Positions 57,814 to 58,132 of a stretch of 58,132 nt of DNA are shown one piece after another. The stretch comes from Candidatus Pacearchaeota archaeon (GTDB taxonomy: Archaea > Nanoarchaeota > Nanoarchaeia > Pacearchaeales > GW2011-AR1), in NCBI GenBank assembly GCA_023228245.1, contig JALOBN010000013.1, positions 1-58,132 of the forward strand, in the 5' to 3' direction. Under the pieces are notes generated by a model. It was not told where the DNA came from. It did no database searches and saw only the letters and a program-made list of their open reading frames with translations. The first letter of the stretch is position 1, and the number at the start of each line of letters is the position of its first letter. A program made the translations under genes and the position numbers.

Positions 57814-58132
57814 ACTGTACTTGCAAGCAATGCGGCCTGGAATACGAGTACGATGATGAGACTGGCTACTCCGAGGATTTATGCGGCGCGTTTTGCCATG
57901 GCGTAAACAGTCAGCGTGAGAAGATCGAGCGTCTGACGCTGGAACTTGCCGATCGAGTAACCGAGGTCGGCCAACTGAATGTGTCGCTACGTGACAAGGA
58001 TGCCAAGATCGAGCGGCTGAAGTCCGAGAATACCGCAATGGCGTATGACAGTCAGTGTTACCATGTGGCTGCTACGGAATTGTGGAAGCTGTATCCAGAC
58101 CGGCCGTATGGCGGAAAGACAATTTGGGAAAT
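57810..58132 (+). CDS. Coiled-coil protein with zinc knuckle (3' end beyond window)
   Basis: 107 residues visible. CTCKQCGLEYEY gives Cys pairs at the start, followed by a coiled coil (REKIERLTLELADRVTEV, DKDAKIERLKSENTAM). AAGGAG is five bases before ATG. Possibly a small phage regulatory or Ead-like protein; truncated at the window end. Confidence 0.55.
   Translation, partial: MNCTCKQCGLEYEYDDETGYSEDLCGAFCHGVNSQREKIERLTLELADRVTEVGQLNVSLRDKDAKIERLKSENTAMAYDSQCYHVAATELWKLYPDRPYGGKTIWE

Noticed and set aside
1..58132. CRISPR array
   Set aside because: No set of regularly spaced direct repeats of 20-40 bases was seen on reading the window.

Overview
This window reads as part of the genome of a double-stranded DNA tailed bacteriophage. 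It has a tail tape-measure gene, tail and virion genes, a family A DNA polymerase, a primase-helicase, a UvrD-like helicase, a Sak4-like recombinase, a RuvC-like nuclease, many tiny overlapping hypothetical genes and three HNH-type genes. GC content is moderate. The host cannot be read directly. From memory, a prepilin-like protein, a Cys-rich 158-residue protein (6203-6679) and a basic-tailed winged-helix protein (46339-46806) resemble proteins common in planctomycetes, so a planctomycete host is my weak inference.

Layout: 0-6.7 kb holds tape measure and tail/virion genes (+). 6.7-7.8 kb holds a small minus-strand unit with a pseudopilin-like gene and a one-TM protein. 7.9-16.06 kb is a tightly packed glycan cluster (+): glycosyltransferases, a PAPS-type sulfotransferase, methyltransferases, an acetyltransferase, a sugar epimerase and a DegT-type aminotransferase. 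16.1-25.3 kb is a minus-strand unit of small unknown genes plus a UvrD-like helicase and a ParB-like protein; two leaders carry copies of a covarying pseudoknot RNA. 25.3-25.8 kb is a divergent control region with perfect inverted repeats. 25.8-33.75 kb (+) is a recombination and repair module: RuvC-like, uracil-DNA glycosylase, PD-(D/E)XK nuclease, Sak4-like ATPase, a CsrA-like protein and an acidic putative ssDNA-binding protein. 33.76-35 kb is an island of structured RNAs including a tRNA split by an HNH gene. 35-41.3 kb carries small genes and the DNA polymerase.

41.3-48.8 kb is the most striking region. An HMUDK-helical/aGPT-Pplase-type protein, P-loop kinase, radical SAM enzyme, amino-acid:DNA-transferase-like protein, fold-II PLP enzyme and SAM-methyltransferase-like protein lie next to a deoxyribonucleotidase and a thymidylate-synthase homologue. 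Together they look like a complete thymidine hypermodification pathway: a hydroxymethyl-dUMP is made and incorporated, then phosphorylated, conjugated to an amino acid and rearranged on DNA. 48.8-54.3 kb holds an intein-containing primase-helicase and a DNA methyltransferase split by an antisense HNH gene. 54.5-58.1 kb holds small genes, a two-domain FkbM methyltransferase, a phage-borne metacaspase-like protease and a more GC-rich right edge.

Unusual points: a DUF4326-like domain inside the polymerase exonuclease domain, a mini-intein in a P-loop, several undescribed structured RNAs (one tmRNA-like, one with exactly complementary hairpin loops), and a CsrA lacking its usual C-terminal RNA-binding segment. 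All family names are from motif recognition by eye; no database search was possible.
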